DNA of 64,000 nucleotides, taken from positions 21,369,110-21,433,109 of the forward strand of contig CM051001.1 in the NCBI GenBank assembly GCA_027704905.1, read 5' to 3'. Shown here piece by piece: positions 1-37,600 of this stretch. The notes under the pieces were generated by a model that worked only from the letters and a program-made list of their open reading frames with translations, searched no databases and was not told the DNA's origin. Within the stretch, counting starts at the first letter, position 1; each line of letters begins with the position of its first letter. This DNA comes from Muraenolepis orangiensis. Taxonomy: Eukaryota; Chordata; Actinopteri; Gadiformes; Muraenolepididae. The position numbers were made by a program, and so were the translations under genes.

Positions 1-33
1 GCTGCAGGTCCAGATGTGTGCAGGTGTGTTTAC

Positions 34-24648
<24,615 letters not shown>

Positions 24649-25176
24649 TCTGTTACTACTCCACGCAACTCCTCATCCAAATCCAAACCTCTTGTTATTC
24701 ACAAAGACGAGAGGTGTTGTAGATCCACGTAACACAAAAAAAACCACAAAGAGTTCTCGGAGATGTCCTAAACTTCTACAAAGGAAAAAAAAAAAAACGA
24801 GTCGCTTGTTATTCCCCCCCCCCCAAAAAAATCTCAAGGATAAATGTGGAAAGAGCCAGTAGTGGCCGTCTCCAATCCCATTGCGCGGTTCCACTCAAGC
24901 AGCTATAGGCTCTCCTCTCTCTCTCTCTCTCTGCGCCTTTAGGACTTCTCCTCGGGGCAGGTGCGATTGGGTTCTCGCATATAAGGGAAGGATGTCAGCG
25001 ATCACAATGTTTTAGTTTTTTTCTTTCCACACACTTTGAATGAATGGTTTCTATAATCAGCAATAGACGCAATAGATCATATGGGATCGTGTTTCCTTTG
25101 ATTTGCACACTGATACCGATACTCCTGCCTTTCGCCTGCTGCCTACAAACACTTACGCTCCCGCACGCGAGCCAAG

Positions 25177-25183
25177 CTTTATA
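25177..25183 (-). promoter_or_regulatory. Candidate TATA box for kdrl
   Basis: TATAAAG on the minus strand, about 530 nt upstream of the kdrl ATG, within a fairly GC-rich stretch (25140-25215). A start site about 30 nt downstream would give a 5' UTR near 500 nt. Mammalian KDR promoters are TATA-less, so this is only a candidate. Confidence 0.25.
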
Positions 25184-25331
25184 GACGGCAGAGGAGAGGA
25201 AGGAAGGACGCAACGTCACTCCTAGGGTGGACTTGACGATGAGTGACGATGAACAGACATTTTAGCACTGCTTTAACATATTTCTGGCATAAAGCTATAC
25301 CATGAATAATAACTTTCTCCTGACAAGGTAA

Positions 25332-25363
<32 letters not shown>

Positions 25364-25466
25364 TAATAATAATAATAATTTAAAAAGACATACATACAGA
25401 CCCACACACACAAAAACACACTCATGCCCACACACACTTACACTCTCTCACACACACATACATACA

Positions 25467-25526
<60 letters not shown>

Positions 25527-26914
25527 TAATAACAAGATATTCATATATAAATGTTAGTATTACTTTCTCGGGTAGGCTTCCTCTCAGATCAATCATGCCA
25601 CTGTTTGGTATAAGTAGAAAAATCAATGTTATGTAAAGTTGAAAACTTCAACAGTTCTTCAGCAGTTGAACTCTGGCTGAAAGGTTCTCACACTGCCACG
25701 GTGTGTACGCCAGATATTCAGACGATGAAGATCTTGCTTGAAGCCCATGTTTCAGGAATGAGGAGCGGGATATCACATGTATGAAATCAAAAGGACAATG
25801 CGAGCATCATAAATAATAACTACAACAAATATCACCACCACGACTTCAATGGGATAAGTCAATGAGACAAGTTAACACTTAATGAAGCGTGAAGCTTGAA
25901 AACAGTACACCTTGGGGCTGACAATGTGCTTCCATTTTTTTATTTGTTATATAGATACACATACCTAAAAGAGCTCTCCATTTACCCCAGCTCCACGTGG
26001 TTAGCAACTGCAGGAAACAGACTAACATGTCTACATTGATTGTATTCTCACAGAGCCTTTTGTGTAACTGATAAAATCAAAGATATCTTGTTCCGAGAGA
26101 ACAGCCATGATGTTCTCAGACTCTCCAATGCTTGTCAAGGGACAAAGAGTAAACAACCATTATTCTATCAGACACACCATATCTCTCTGCTTGTTAAGAA
26201 TAAATATTAGCCCGGGGTTTATTTTTAAACTTTAGCAACAGGATACACAGCTTTTTATATCAACGTAAATAAACTGTGTGCGTGTGTGACCTCTGTCACT
26301 GAGCCCCGTGCTGTGTGTGGATGTGCCACAGACGGGTTTCTTCACTACAATAACAATAATGCGTGTAGCAGGTCCTGTAAATAACAGCATCCTGGCCTCA
26401 CCTTTCCGCCTGTGTCCGGATGGAGCGCCAACAGTTCAGCCATTTTGAAATTCTTGTTCCTCTGCGGTTCTGTTGGTAGTGAGGCCACACATACATGTTT
26501 GAGTGTCTCGTTCCTCCCATGTGGGAGAAAACAAGAAAAGCCTAAATGATGAGTGAGATAAAACTCACTGTGAGTATTTACATTTTCTGAAGGTAGCAAA
26601 CTGCAATATATATATATATATTTACTGTATATATATATAGTATTCAAGAGGCTTAAAAGCAATCAAAGCTATAATAGTCATAACGTAAAGACAAATCAAG
26701 TATTGCATTAATTGTGTGTGTTACTATGCTATACAACACCACACTACTGTACTATATACTGTACAGGCATATACTTGCAGTAGCCACTAAAAATGGTATG
26801 GTATAGTAGTATATTATATTGTAGTATAGCATATACTTGTAGTATAACTAGTAGACTGTCTTGTAGCCACTGTAAACTGTAAATGATATATTACCATACA
26901 CTTTACTGCAACAT

Positions 26915-27008
26915 TTGCACTCTGGTTGGATGGCAAATTGTTTTCGCTGTACTGTACAATTGTGCTGTACAATGACAATCAATTTGAATCTAATCGAATC
27001 TAATCTAC
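26915..27008 (+). repeat. Non-LTR retroelement 3' tail with AATCTAAT repeats
   Basis: CTGTACAATGACAATCAATT followed by GAATCTAATCGAATCTAATCT is the kind of tail found at the 3' end of teleost LINE copies. No reverse transcriptase remnant is visible upstream. Confidence 0.45.
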
Positions 27009-28127
27009 TACACATAGTACACATACTATGCTATGCTATCATATACCATTTCTAGTGGTTACTGCAAGTATGCTACTGCTTGTCTTAGCCTATCTTTGGG
27101 GAACCAGGCATCCCCACTGGGCCAGGAGGAAGCAGATAAGTCTCCTCCTGGAACAATTGCTGGAAGCGGCAAGCTGAGAGGGGTGGATTTTTATAAGACG
27201 TTTTTACTTCAGAGTCCTGTGTATAAAAAACACAACATGGTGGACTGACCAGTTCTGCACACAGTTATTGCACTCTTTCCCTTTGAGCTGACAGTAAAGT
27301 GCTCAGTAAAAAGAACCCAGGGGCAACAAAGACGTTCTTTAGGAGAGCATCAGAGGGGGGCTGCCGTCCCCTGTCCGCCTGTCTTGGTGACCAAGTAACT
27401 ATCTGGTGGGTGTGAACTTAGAAAATGTTCATCCTACGGTGCAGTTGGATGCATGGGTAATTTGGATGGATTTTTTATTTTATCCTATAGGACAACATAG
27501 GATGTATTGTCACATGAGCCTAATCTAATCACCGCCTTGATTGAAATAGTGAATGTCCCTGGAAATGTCCTAGTTGGCTTACCAGTAGGCTACAGCAACA
27601 ATCAACTCAAATCATATTAAATCTGAAAAAATAACATATTGAATACATGTTTATTCGTTGCTCTATCAGGGGATGCAGTCGGTGAGGTATACCCATTGTT
27701 AACCTTTTGGCTTTAGGAGTTGGCCTAGATCATTGGTTCCCAATATTTTCTTTTGGATGATGCGTCATCAATTTGTAATCCCATCGCTTCTAGTACGTCG
27801 TACAAAGCTGTGATGTCATTTGACGTGCTTTGAAAGGTCAGCGGCCAGAATTGTATGAGAGAACGTGTTGTCGGATTATTATTTTTTTTTTTTACTTATT
27901 GATTAATATTATTTTGGAGCGCAGACTTCTACTTCGTTCTATTTCTCAAAGTATATGGACCTCCCCTGAGACCCCGGCCCCAGGTTGGGAACCAACACTA
28001 ATAACGATGAACAGTGACGAGCGCGCGGCCAGAAACTGACTCGGCTGCTGGTCTCGTGACCGTTTCGTGAAGGCTCCCTTTTTTACGGTTTCAAGACTTT
28101 TCAAGCCGTCAAACGTTTTCCGTGAAC

Positions 28128-30381
28128 ATGGAGCAGTTTGTCACTAATGTCAAACGTACGCTACAGTATTATAAGAGATAGCACGGTGAACTTAAGAGGG
28201 TATAACCCAGTGTAATAATTGGTCAATGAATAGTGAATAACCGACGAGTAGAAGTTGAGCTAACGTGAACAGCTATTCATCTTAGCTAATTTGTTGATTC
28301 GGCTACTTACCTACTAACAGTGGTCGGGATGATGATGTGACTGATTAATAATGGCTCTTTACAAAGTAACAACGACTACAAATGGGTTCTGGCCATGTCA
28401 TTGTAGTACAAACCTCGTAGTTTCAAATGTGAGAAAAAAAAAAAATACTGTTATATGTGTTCACAAGCCCCTTTTTAACCACCACTACCAGGTCTGGCAG
28501 AGAGTCTACAGCAAACGCAGCAGGTCGATTACCAGGCCGTGATAGACCAGCTTTTTAATGACGTTTCTGGAATCGACGAGCTCCCCAAACTTCTGGACTC
28601 TGGACAGGTACGGAGTCACAATGATCTTATTGCAATGGTGTCAGTGGTAAATGACAAAATTCCACAGAGTTCTGGTACTCGCAACGTAACACACAACAAC
28701 TGATACGCACAACACAACTCACTACAACAGGCGTAACACAGCCATAATACACGTCTTAATGACTGTGTGTCGTTGTGTGACAGCGTCTTCACTTGCCTGT
28801 GTCTTTGTGTTTTATTTATACTTGGCTGGGGGGTGTTCCCCCCACTTCCCTGCAGTTTGGACCACCTTGGCTGCAGCTTGAGGAGTGTGCCATCCAGCTG
28901 TGGAACTGGGCAGTTACAAAGCGTGTGGGCACTGCCATCGATAACACACAGAAGGCGAAAGGTGTGCTCGTTTTGCAACGGCATGCATTGAAATGAGTTA
29001 TGTTTACCGTATCGTGACATTTTCTAAGAACATTTATATTTTTATTTGATATGGACGATGCAATTGAACGTCGTTTCAATATAGGGCATGACACCGATTG
29101 TCTGCACAGAGAGTTTATAGCTATTGGTAATTGTTAACTCTTGTATCTCCATGTTCTGGGTTGTTGTGCATTATCTGTGACTCTCGCCATCTTCTCAGTG
29201 CGCCATGTCGCCTGCAGTCTGCTGTACCGCAGTGCGCCTGATAATCCACCAGAGAGCAGTGTCCGCAAGCACATTTTGGTAAATGTATAGTCTTTGGACC
29301 ATTTTAGAAGAACATGTATTTTGTCTGTTGTATATGTCACCAAATATATAATCTATTTATTTATTCTATTTTTTTTTTTACAGATGGCTAGCAAGACAGG
29401 CAGAACCTGGCTGGATTGTAAAAAGCCCCAGTTGGCAGATCCATTCTTGACATTAGCTGTCAAGGTAGGCAGTGAATACTGCAGCTCACAGAGCTCAAAT
29501 ATGGTTATTTTTGTACATACTTATCTTGTAAAATTGTTACAGCGTATACTTCTCTATGCTTACGATTTATGCAGAGCCTGGAAATTCTCTATAGCCAACT
29601 GACATCTCGGGGTGATGAGGGAAGTGACCTCAATGCCTCCAAAGGGGAAGTGGAGCGGATTCTGCTTCGAGTTCTTTCTTACCAGGCCGAGTCGGTGAGC
29701 TGGGGCGGATTTGCTATTTCACACGTACACAAACAACCTGAATATTTAGTCCTTAGTCCTTAGACCCGTGATGTTTATTCGGAAGCCAGGAAAGTGATGT
29801 TCTGAGAAGGTGCTGCTCAGTGGGGGGGAGAGAATGTGTCAAATTGAGAAACAGCATTGCGGCAAATTAAGAAGGATGGATCCCATTGGTTGGGAGACAG
29901 GTGCGTGTCATATGCTAATCTGGTTTTGCCTTTTGTTTTTGTAATTACAGGCCATAAGTCAGGGAAGTCAGCGGGAGGCTGTGGTCTGCTTGCAGCGCTG
30001 TAAAGACATGTTGGCCCGGCTCCCCAAGGAGGTAAGAGAGGACCACGTTTGTCCACTCTGCTGCACGAAACCTTGTGCGGTAGAAACCTTGGTTGTTTGT
30101 ACATAAACGCTTTTTATAATTGTGTTGCTTGTTATTTTATGATTTTTCATACAGACCGGCTACCTCTCGCTCATGTGCTATAACTTTGGAGTAGATTCGT
30201 ACAATCTAAAAATGTTTGCGGAGAGTTCCTATTGGTTGAGGTAACATTTAACATGGATCATTGTCAAATCTAAATCACACAAATATTCAATGGAGTGGAA
30301 TCAGGTATATTTGTCTCTCTCAGCCAAAGCTACGACATCGGGAAGACGGACAGAAAATACTGTCCCGGACCAGAAGTCCAA
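28128..30381 (+). CDS. tex11: tex11 exons 1-9: N-terminal region
   Basis: Exon 1 has 28 coding nt (MEQFVTNVK plus one base). Exon 2 begins two bases into a codon and continues LAESLQQTQQVDYQAVIDQL. Exons 3-9 follow with WLQLEECAIQLWNWAVTK, RHVACSLLYRSAPDNPPE and the SPO22 core YLSLMCYNFGVDSYNLKMFA. The start was chosen because this ATG is the only one giving phase 1 into exon 2 with a clean C|GTACGC donor. Residues 1-252. Confidence 0.85.
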
Positions 30382-33300
30382 GTAAGATAGCACAGGAAAC
30401 GCTTCAGTTTAAGGGATAACCACATCTAATGCGTCGGTACACATTGATCCACCCTTTAAATACACTGCTTAACTCTCCAATTGTCATTATGCTAGGCCAG
30501 AGTATTAAGGCTCCTGGCAACAGTGTATTTGGAGTGGGACTGTCAGCAGTTTCAAGAGAAAGCCCTCAACACTGTGAGCCTGGCCAACAAGGTGGGCCAT
30601 AAGTCATTTTCATCAATAAATGATACACTCGAAAATGACTGTTATTCCAATGACAACACGCTGCACCTGCTTACACTCTGCAATTTGACAGGAATGCATG
30701 AGTGCCTCTGGACTTTACCTAAAGATCAGGATCCTTCTGCGTTCTGAGGCCTCAGATGAGGCCGTCACAGCAGGTAGCATACTGCTTATTACCTGTTGTC
30801 TTTGAACAGTGATTAGTTTATACGCAGACCGGCCCAGATGAGCAATGAGGAAGTGAGCTAGGGAAGAGAGATTCTATTTGCAATATTCAACTGAACATGT
30901 CGTTAACCAGGAATAACAGGAAAACAGGAATTCTGGAGAAGCTAATGAATTGGCATAACATTTCCTATTTTATACTTTCAGGAGTTAATGAACATCTGGA
31001 GTCTGATGCTCCTCTGGAAGTCTGTCTGGGCACAGTAAAACTCCTCTTGTCTGCAGACCGGTAGCACATACAAACACAAATATATACATCTGCTTACGTT
31101 GATAAATGTACACCTGATGCATACACACATACATATTCTTGTATACAACATTTAACATGCAGACAGATGCATCCCCAAATACACCATTTTCACCACAAAT
31201 GTACATTTAATAAATAAGGATACTATGTGCTTCCAGAGAGACCTTGGCCTTTGACTATCTTAAACGCGTGTGTCAGCACTTTGAGTCGTCTCCCGAGCTG
31301 AGTGCTGCTTCTGTCATGCACATTGAGCTGCTGTTACAGAGAGGCAAGGAGCTGCTGGGCAAACAGAAAATAGAGGACATCATCACCGGTACCTTCTGAT
31401 TCCACGTTTGTCTCATTGGAAATATGGCCAGTGTCAATACAGGAGTTATCCTAGCCTAGCTTTGCCCCATGACGTGTTGTCCCCCCTCTGTTAGGTCATT
31501 ACACAGGTAAACCACTGACTACCCAGTCACTTGCTAGCCTACACCTGCTGCTGTGGGACAAAGCCGCCAAACACTTTGAGGTAAACTGAACAAGCAGGCC
31601 CGTCCACTTGTCTATTTTAAAACTCAGTTATGTAACATCAGCTCCCCTTGCCAGGCACAGAACTACCTCGAAGCTCTGCAGTGGTACAACTACTCTCTGA
31701 GTTTCTACAAGGCAGGTCAGATGGAGCCCAACCTGGCCAAGCTGCAGAGGAACAGAGCTTCCTGTCTTCTCCTGCTGAAGCAGCTGGATAAGGTGACAGG
31801 CAGAGAGACACAAAACAGGCCACAGTCAACTCCATTTCTTGAATTGCATGATTTTTGTTCGCGGTTTTAACGGTATTAAGGATACCAGCTATTATATTAA
31901 AAATTGAGTTGACTGGGCTGACACACACACATACAAAATAATTGAATAAATACAGTTGGGTACTGGAATACTGGAATTAGTGCCGGGGCACCACGGCACA
32001 AATGTCCATATACTGGTGGTCTATCTGAACCCCCTCTCCACGTGTCGCACATCCTGATCCAGGCAAAAGAAGCAATCAAGGAGGCCCAGAGATGCGACCC
32101 AGACAGCATCTTCACTCAGTTCAGTGTTTACAAAATCGCTGTCCAGGAGAGAAATATCGAGAAAGGTAACCTGCAACCATACCTGGTGTAAAAAAGTATC
32201 CGTTATGTAACAACTCCACTTCACATCTATTTATGTGGGTGTGTGCTCTTTCATGGCAGCTGTGGAAGCACTGACAGCAATGGGACGTCTCGCCAACAGC
32301 CCTGTGAGCAGTGAGGACAGGCTGCTGGTGTGTGAGAACGCTGCCTCCAGTCTTCTCAGTCTGGCTGCACAGATAGCTCTGGAGGTATGCGCCACACGGG
32401 CACCACTCTGGGCTCACCAGGTCCTTTGTGGGGGGGAAGAGATTCAGAAAAGGCTTGTGCAGATGCCCATGCAGATGTAACAGAGTTGCCCGGTACGATC
32501 CCCTGATCATCGCCGGTATATAAGTGTCGAGGTGTTAAGCAAATCACCCGGGCCTCTTAACTGCTCCTGACGCGCTTGCGTGTCGCCAAACGAGGGGTTT
32601 GGTGTAACGACACAAATGCGTGTGCGCAGGTGAATGCGAGGCGTTAACCGCAAAGCTCTTCGAGAGGCAGTTAGGGACATAAAAGCTCCATATAAATGCT
32701 GCTCAGTCAAATCATCTTCACTTAATTGTACGCTTTTACATGCAGTATGGTTTTACTGTCGCTGCGATGGATCTGCTTTTATGTACCCTTTGCCAGATCA
32801 TTGGCTGATCAGGGGGTCCACACCTCTCACACACATACATGGAAGTAGATCAAGCTGTGGGTGAAGGTGGGTAGATGCTCGGGGTAGAGGTGAGGAGAGC
32901 CATTTAGGTGCGCCGCTTTAAAGTGATGAATGAAGCGTTTGGTTGATTGACCTCGTCTGGGCTGCTGCCAAATGGTGATTGCTGCAACTGGATTCAGGAT
33001 GTGCCTATTGACTGTCACAGATACTTGGCGGTGATATCCACCACCGCTGCTGCAAGAGCCACTGTTATGGTTTGAATGTTTGGACAATTCAGTGGTGCTG
33101 GGGAACCCTGTGCGTTCACTCATCATGTCATTATCCATTTGCTTCTCTATGGTTCAGAGAGTTATACAAATCAACACTTTCATTTAGCATCTTGGGTTTC
33201 CTGTGTGATAGTCATTTACCGCGTGAACATGGTTCAAACTGGTCGCTGATTGGCTGTGGTTTGATTGATTCTGTGACAGAACGAGGAGCAGGACACAGCC

Positions 33301-34558
33301 GTGAAGGCGTTGGAAACATTGTGTGAGAACTCCAGCGACGAGGCTCACGTCCTGACTGCTCTCAGGTCAGTGACAGTTGGAACAGAGTCACTGTTGTGGA
33401 TTCTGTATGAGGCTTATACTTTAAAATACTTAAATGAACTCAAATTAAAATCATAACTGAAACCAAAATTATTCAACTAATTTAATATGAACTATTGTTA
33501 AAAAATGTGTATTGTTTATTTGAAAATGTACAGTACATTAATCAACATTCAAAAAATGTAAATATACCCGACTAGCCAAAGCCTGGTTTTCAGTGCTTTT
33601 ATTTTGAAGCCCACTATTTCCCGCTTGTTATGACAGAATGATGTAATGACTTGTTCTGCTCTGGGACTGGCCCCACATTTGTTTTCCTCACTGTGGCTCT
33701 GGTTCACTGACATATATTCCTACTTCTCTCCAGCGAAAGTGTGTCTCTCTGTACAGTAGTTAGTAGGTGAAAGAAAGGAGGTCACCAGTACACACACACT
33801 CTCACTCTCACTCTCTCTCTCCATCTCTCCCTCTCTCCCTCTCTCCCTCTCCCCTCTCTCCCTCTCTTCATTCACAGGTGTTTGGTTCGACTCGTGCTCT
33901 CCACAATGGAAACGGCAAGCGATGAATTGAGGTAAGGGTTATACAGGTGTGTTTTATTTATGGGGAAAAGGGCCGATCTAAAAACATTTCCCCCCCCTGT
34001 GTAGAAATGTGCGCCTGGAGGTCCTACTGTCCTATTTAAAAATGGGTGAGTGGGACACACAACCATTGTATAACAGCATACTGTCATTTAACTGTTTGCT
34101 GTTGATATTACTCACACCGTGAGCTGTATGTTGTATTTATATAATCAGCCCTTCAGAAAGTTTCCAAATGCAGCACTGTGCCTTGTGAAGCTGCTGGGCA
34201 ACGCATCGAGGACGCCAACTGGTTCAGGAAGATCGGTATTGAGCATGACTCTATCTCTTCTCTCACTCTTCTCGTCTTCTTGTTGAGTGTCAGCACTAGC
34301 TAAATAATCTATTCAGCTCGAAAATCTTTCAACACCTACACCTCCTTACCCTTGTTGTTTGCCTGGGATGTGTGTGTGTGTGTATGCGTGTGCCTCCCTG
34401 TGTGTGTATGTGTGTGTATGCGTGTGCCTCCCTGTGTGTGTGTGTGTGTATGCGTGTGCCTCCCTGTGTGTGTGTGTATGCGTGTACCTCCCTGTGTGTG
34501 TGTGTGTGTGTGTATATGCGTGTGCCTCCCTGTGTGTGTGTGTGTATGCGTGTGCCTC

Positions 34559-34620
<62 letters not shown>

Positions 34621-37600
34621 TACGTGCACATCTCTGTACGTACCTATGTGCTCCACAGCGTGGAACTCAGCCCTTCAATGCGAGGGCAGCCCTGGTCGGA
34701 TGAAGGATTTCTTTCTGCTCTCCTACCAGGCGAGTGTGGCGGTGCGGGGAGGCCTGGATCAATACACAAATAAAATAATACAAATACGTCACCCAACACG
34801 TCACCCTAGGCTGCGTTGACGTGGTCGTAATTGAAAATGTATTAATGTGATTTAATTACACCAACAGTTGAGCCCCATGTGACCCCCCATGTTCTTTTTG
34901 TGCATTTCTTTGAAATTATTTGAATAATGTAAATGTATAAATGTTGTTTTTAATGGTGTCAAGCTTTTGAAAGACAATAAAGAGATCTGAACTCTTCCAA
35001 AACGTCCCTGCAGCTGTCCCAGCTGTGCCCTCCCAGCCGAGGGCTTCTCATGGGCCAGAGGACGTGTCTGCTGATGGCTGCTGCTGCTTCTCTGGAGCTC
35101 TGCAGGAACTCGCCTCACTCTGTGCAGGTGCACCCCACCCCACCCCCCCAACACCCTCACCACACACACGCGTCCACATGGATGGAAATGTACTCAGACC
35201 AGTGGAGAGAACGTGACTAACCACACTACTGGTGCTGAGTAGGTGTTTAAAAACCACAAAAAAATAAACACCCACATTTTTGAAATACTGAACACTAGGT
35301 GGCGATAGTGAATACAAAATGTGTGTGTGTGTGTGTGTGGTTTCCTCAGACTGAGGAGCTGACGAAGGCCTTGGAGAATATTCAGATCTGCACTGAGGTC
35401 TGGAAGACTATGAGAGCTTCAGGTACCTCCATGTTTTCATTACATAACATGGTAACTCTTAGAGCTCCTTTTAGGTTTAAGATGTCCAGCCTGATGGACC
35501 CACAGAAGCCCAGTTTGACCAAACCTGCTGAGGAACTAAATCAAAACACCGGATTCTAAAGTTGATTTAGTCTTTCTTTAAACCCCACCTATATCATGTG
35601 ATTTCATGAGTAAATAGTCTGCAGAGTGCCTGGCTGAGCATCTGAAATCGTTAATTGGAATAACAGGCTGCAGGTGTTTTTAAGGTTTGTTTTTAGGTGA
35701 GAAACACAAAGTTTGCATGTTTTATATAATTGAAAGTGCAGTTCATTATAGTTCAATGAACCAACTTAGTAAGGAGTGTTGAACAACAGCTGAACATGGC
35801 GGCTTGCAAGGCATTTGTCCGTCTAGACTCCATAGTCTGAATAATTAAAATATATTCCACACACACACACACACACACACCACACTTGTCTTTGGGTTTA
35901 AGAGACTATCAAATCAACTGTTAAATGCAGGACTGTGTTTTGATTGATAATAAGCCGGTGCCCTTGACCAAGACACTGGCAGTAGAGCCTGAGTTTATTC
36001 CTTGGTGCTTTCCAGTGCTCCCGGTGATGCAGCGAGTGATGGGCCAAATGCAGAGATCGCATTTCATTGTGTAGTACCGGTACTTGGAGTTGAAAAAATG
36101 TGTTCATGATTACGTGCTACTAGATTTCCGAATGGGACTTAATGATCAAAAAAGTGTAGTGAGCTACTTTTGTTGAACAACATTTGTGGTGATAATGAGG
36201 ATGCTGTGGTTTGGTCGATGGTTCAGGAGACTTCCCCAACGACCCGACTAACACTCTACTGCTGGTGTACGAGTTTGAGGCACGGGTCAAGTTGAACGAC
36301 CCCAAGGTTGAAACCGTACTGGAATCCATCCTAGAGCTGGAAAACGTGGAAACCAAAGTACTGGAGACCATTGCAGGTAAAACAGACACACACACACACA
36401 TCCCCAAATTGCTAGCCAGACAAATAAAGACTCACACCTTTAGATAGTGTATCTTTAGGTGACTCTTACTAATTTGAATTTTGAATTCAGATACACGTCA
36501 TTTACAGGTAGGTTTTAGGCTGCTTGCCTGCAGCTAGGCTGCCGATGTAGGAGATTAAACCCAGTACCTTTCGGCGGGGAATCGAACACCCTAGCCACTG
36601 CAAACGTCGTCATGGCTTATTGTTGTCCGTTGGCAGCGTTGTCCATGGAGCCCCCAGCCCACTTCCCCTCGCTGTGTAAGAAGGTGTTGAGGATCGCTCT
36701 TTCTCTGTACAAGAAACAACCAGATGTTGACATGGCTCGCTGCAGGTAACCGCTCACAAACCCACCATCTGTATCTCACATCATGAAAACTAATGGTAAT
36801 TCACACTATAGATAAGCATTACATATTACCGTATGAAATCAAAGTCTTAGCCTTAGTCACTGCAGGGACCATCACATTAGGAGTTACACAATCATGTCAA
36901 ATGTTATTAAACGTGCATGCAAGTAATTATTTAGACAGAATGTTCAGTAGAATGACACGATCATATGTCAACTTCATGCTTCACAAAATGAATTGGGATT
37001 TGTCGCAAAGCACTCATGTACTGACGATTGATTCTCCAGTGGCTGCTTACTAACACCTCGCTGTTCCTGAGCGACTTGGCGCCGTTCTAAATGTATGAGC
37101 TGGTGGTGTTGTGGTGTAACTGTGTGTGCGTGTGTGTATTCAGACAGTGTGTCCACAGCCTGATCCAGCTGTCCCTCCCCAGCGGTGTGTCGGAGGTGGA
37201 GGAGCGTGTGCTGGAGGAAGTGTGGGACTACTACGAGGAGGCTGTGTGTATCATCACAGCCGCAGTGAGTCGGCAGTGCCTATCAGCACAGAACCCTGCT
37301 GCCCTGGCTCGCCCCTCCCCATCCACCCTCTCGCTCTCTCTCTCTGCATTATAATTAACCCCCTCGATTCCACTCCTATGCCTGTCTGCTATTCCCAAAG
37401 CAGTTTCTGTCCTCTATTGTATTAAATCCACTGGCTTTTAGATCCCTCCATCTCTTTCCTTGTGGGGTTGGTTGGTAGACGTGTTGTACCGAGCAGCTGT
37501 CGATGAGCTAGGCAGCCTATTAAATGATCCAGGCATCCCAGGGCTTCATAGACCCGACACATACTTCCGTAGTAGTCGTACATCTAGCGCGATTGTGCCG

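Larger units (their letters stand above)
24649..28127. other. Intergenic region between divergent kdrl and tex11
   Basis: There are 3.5 kb between the two start codons. No conserved-looking coding segment was found. Contents: TAA/AAT repeats (25329-25380), a CA tract (25476-25523), TA tracts (26606-26640) and a LINE-tail-like stretch (26915-27008). The ends should hold the two promoters and the 5' UTRs. Confidence 0.75.
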
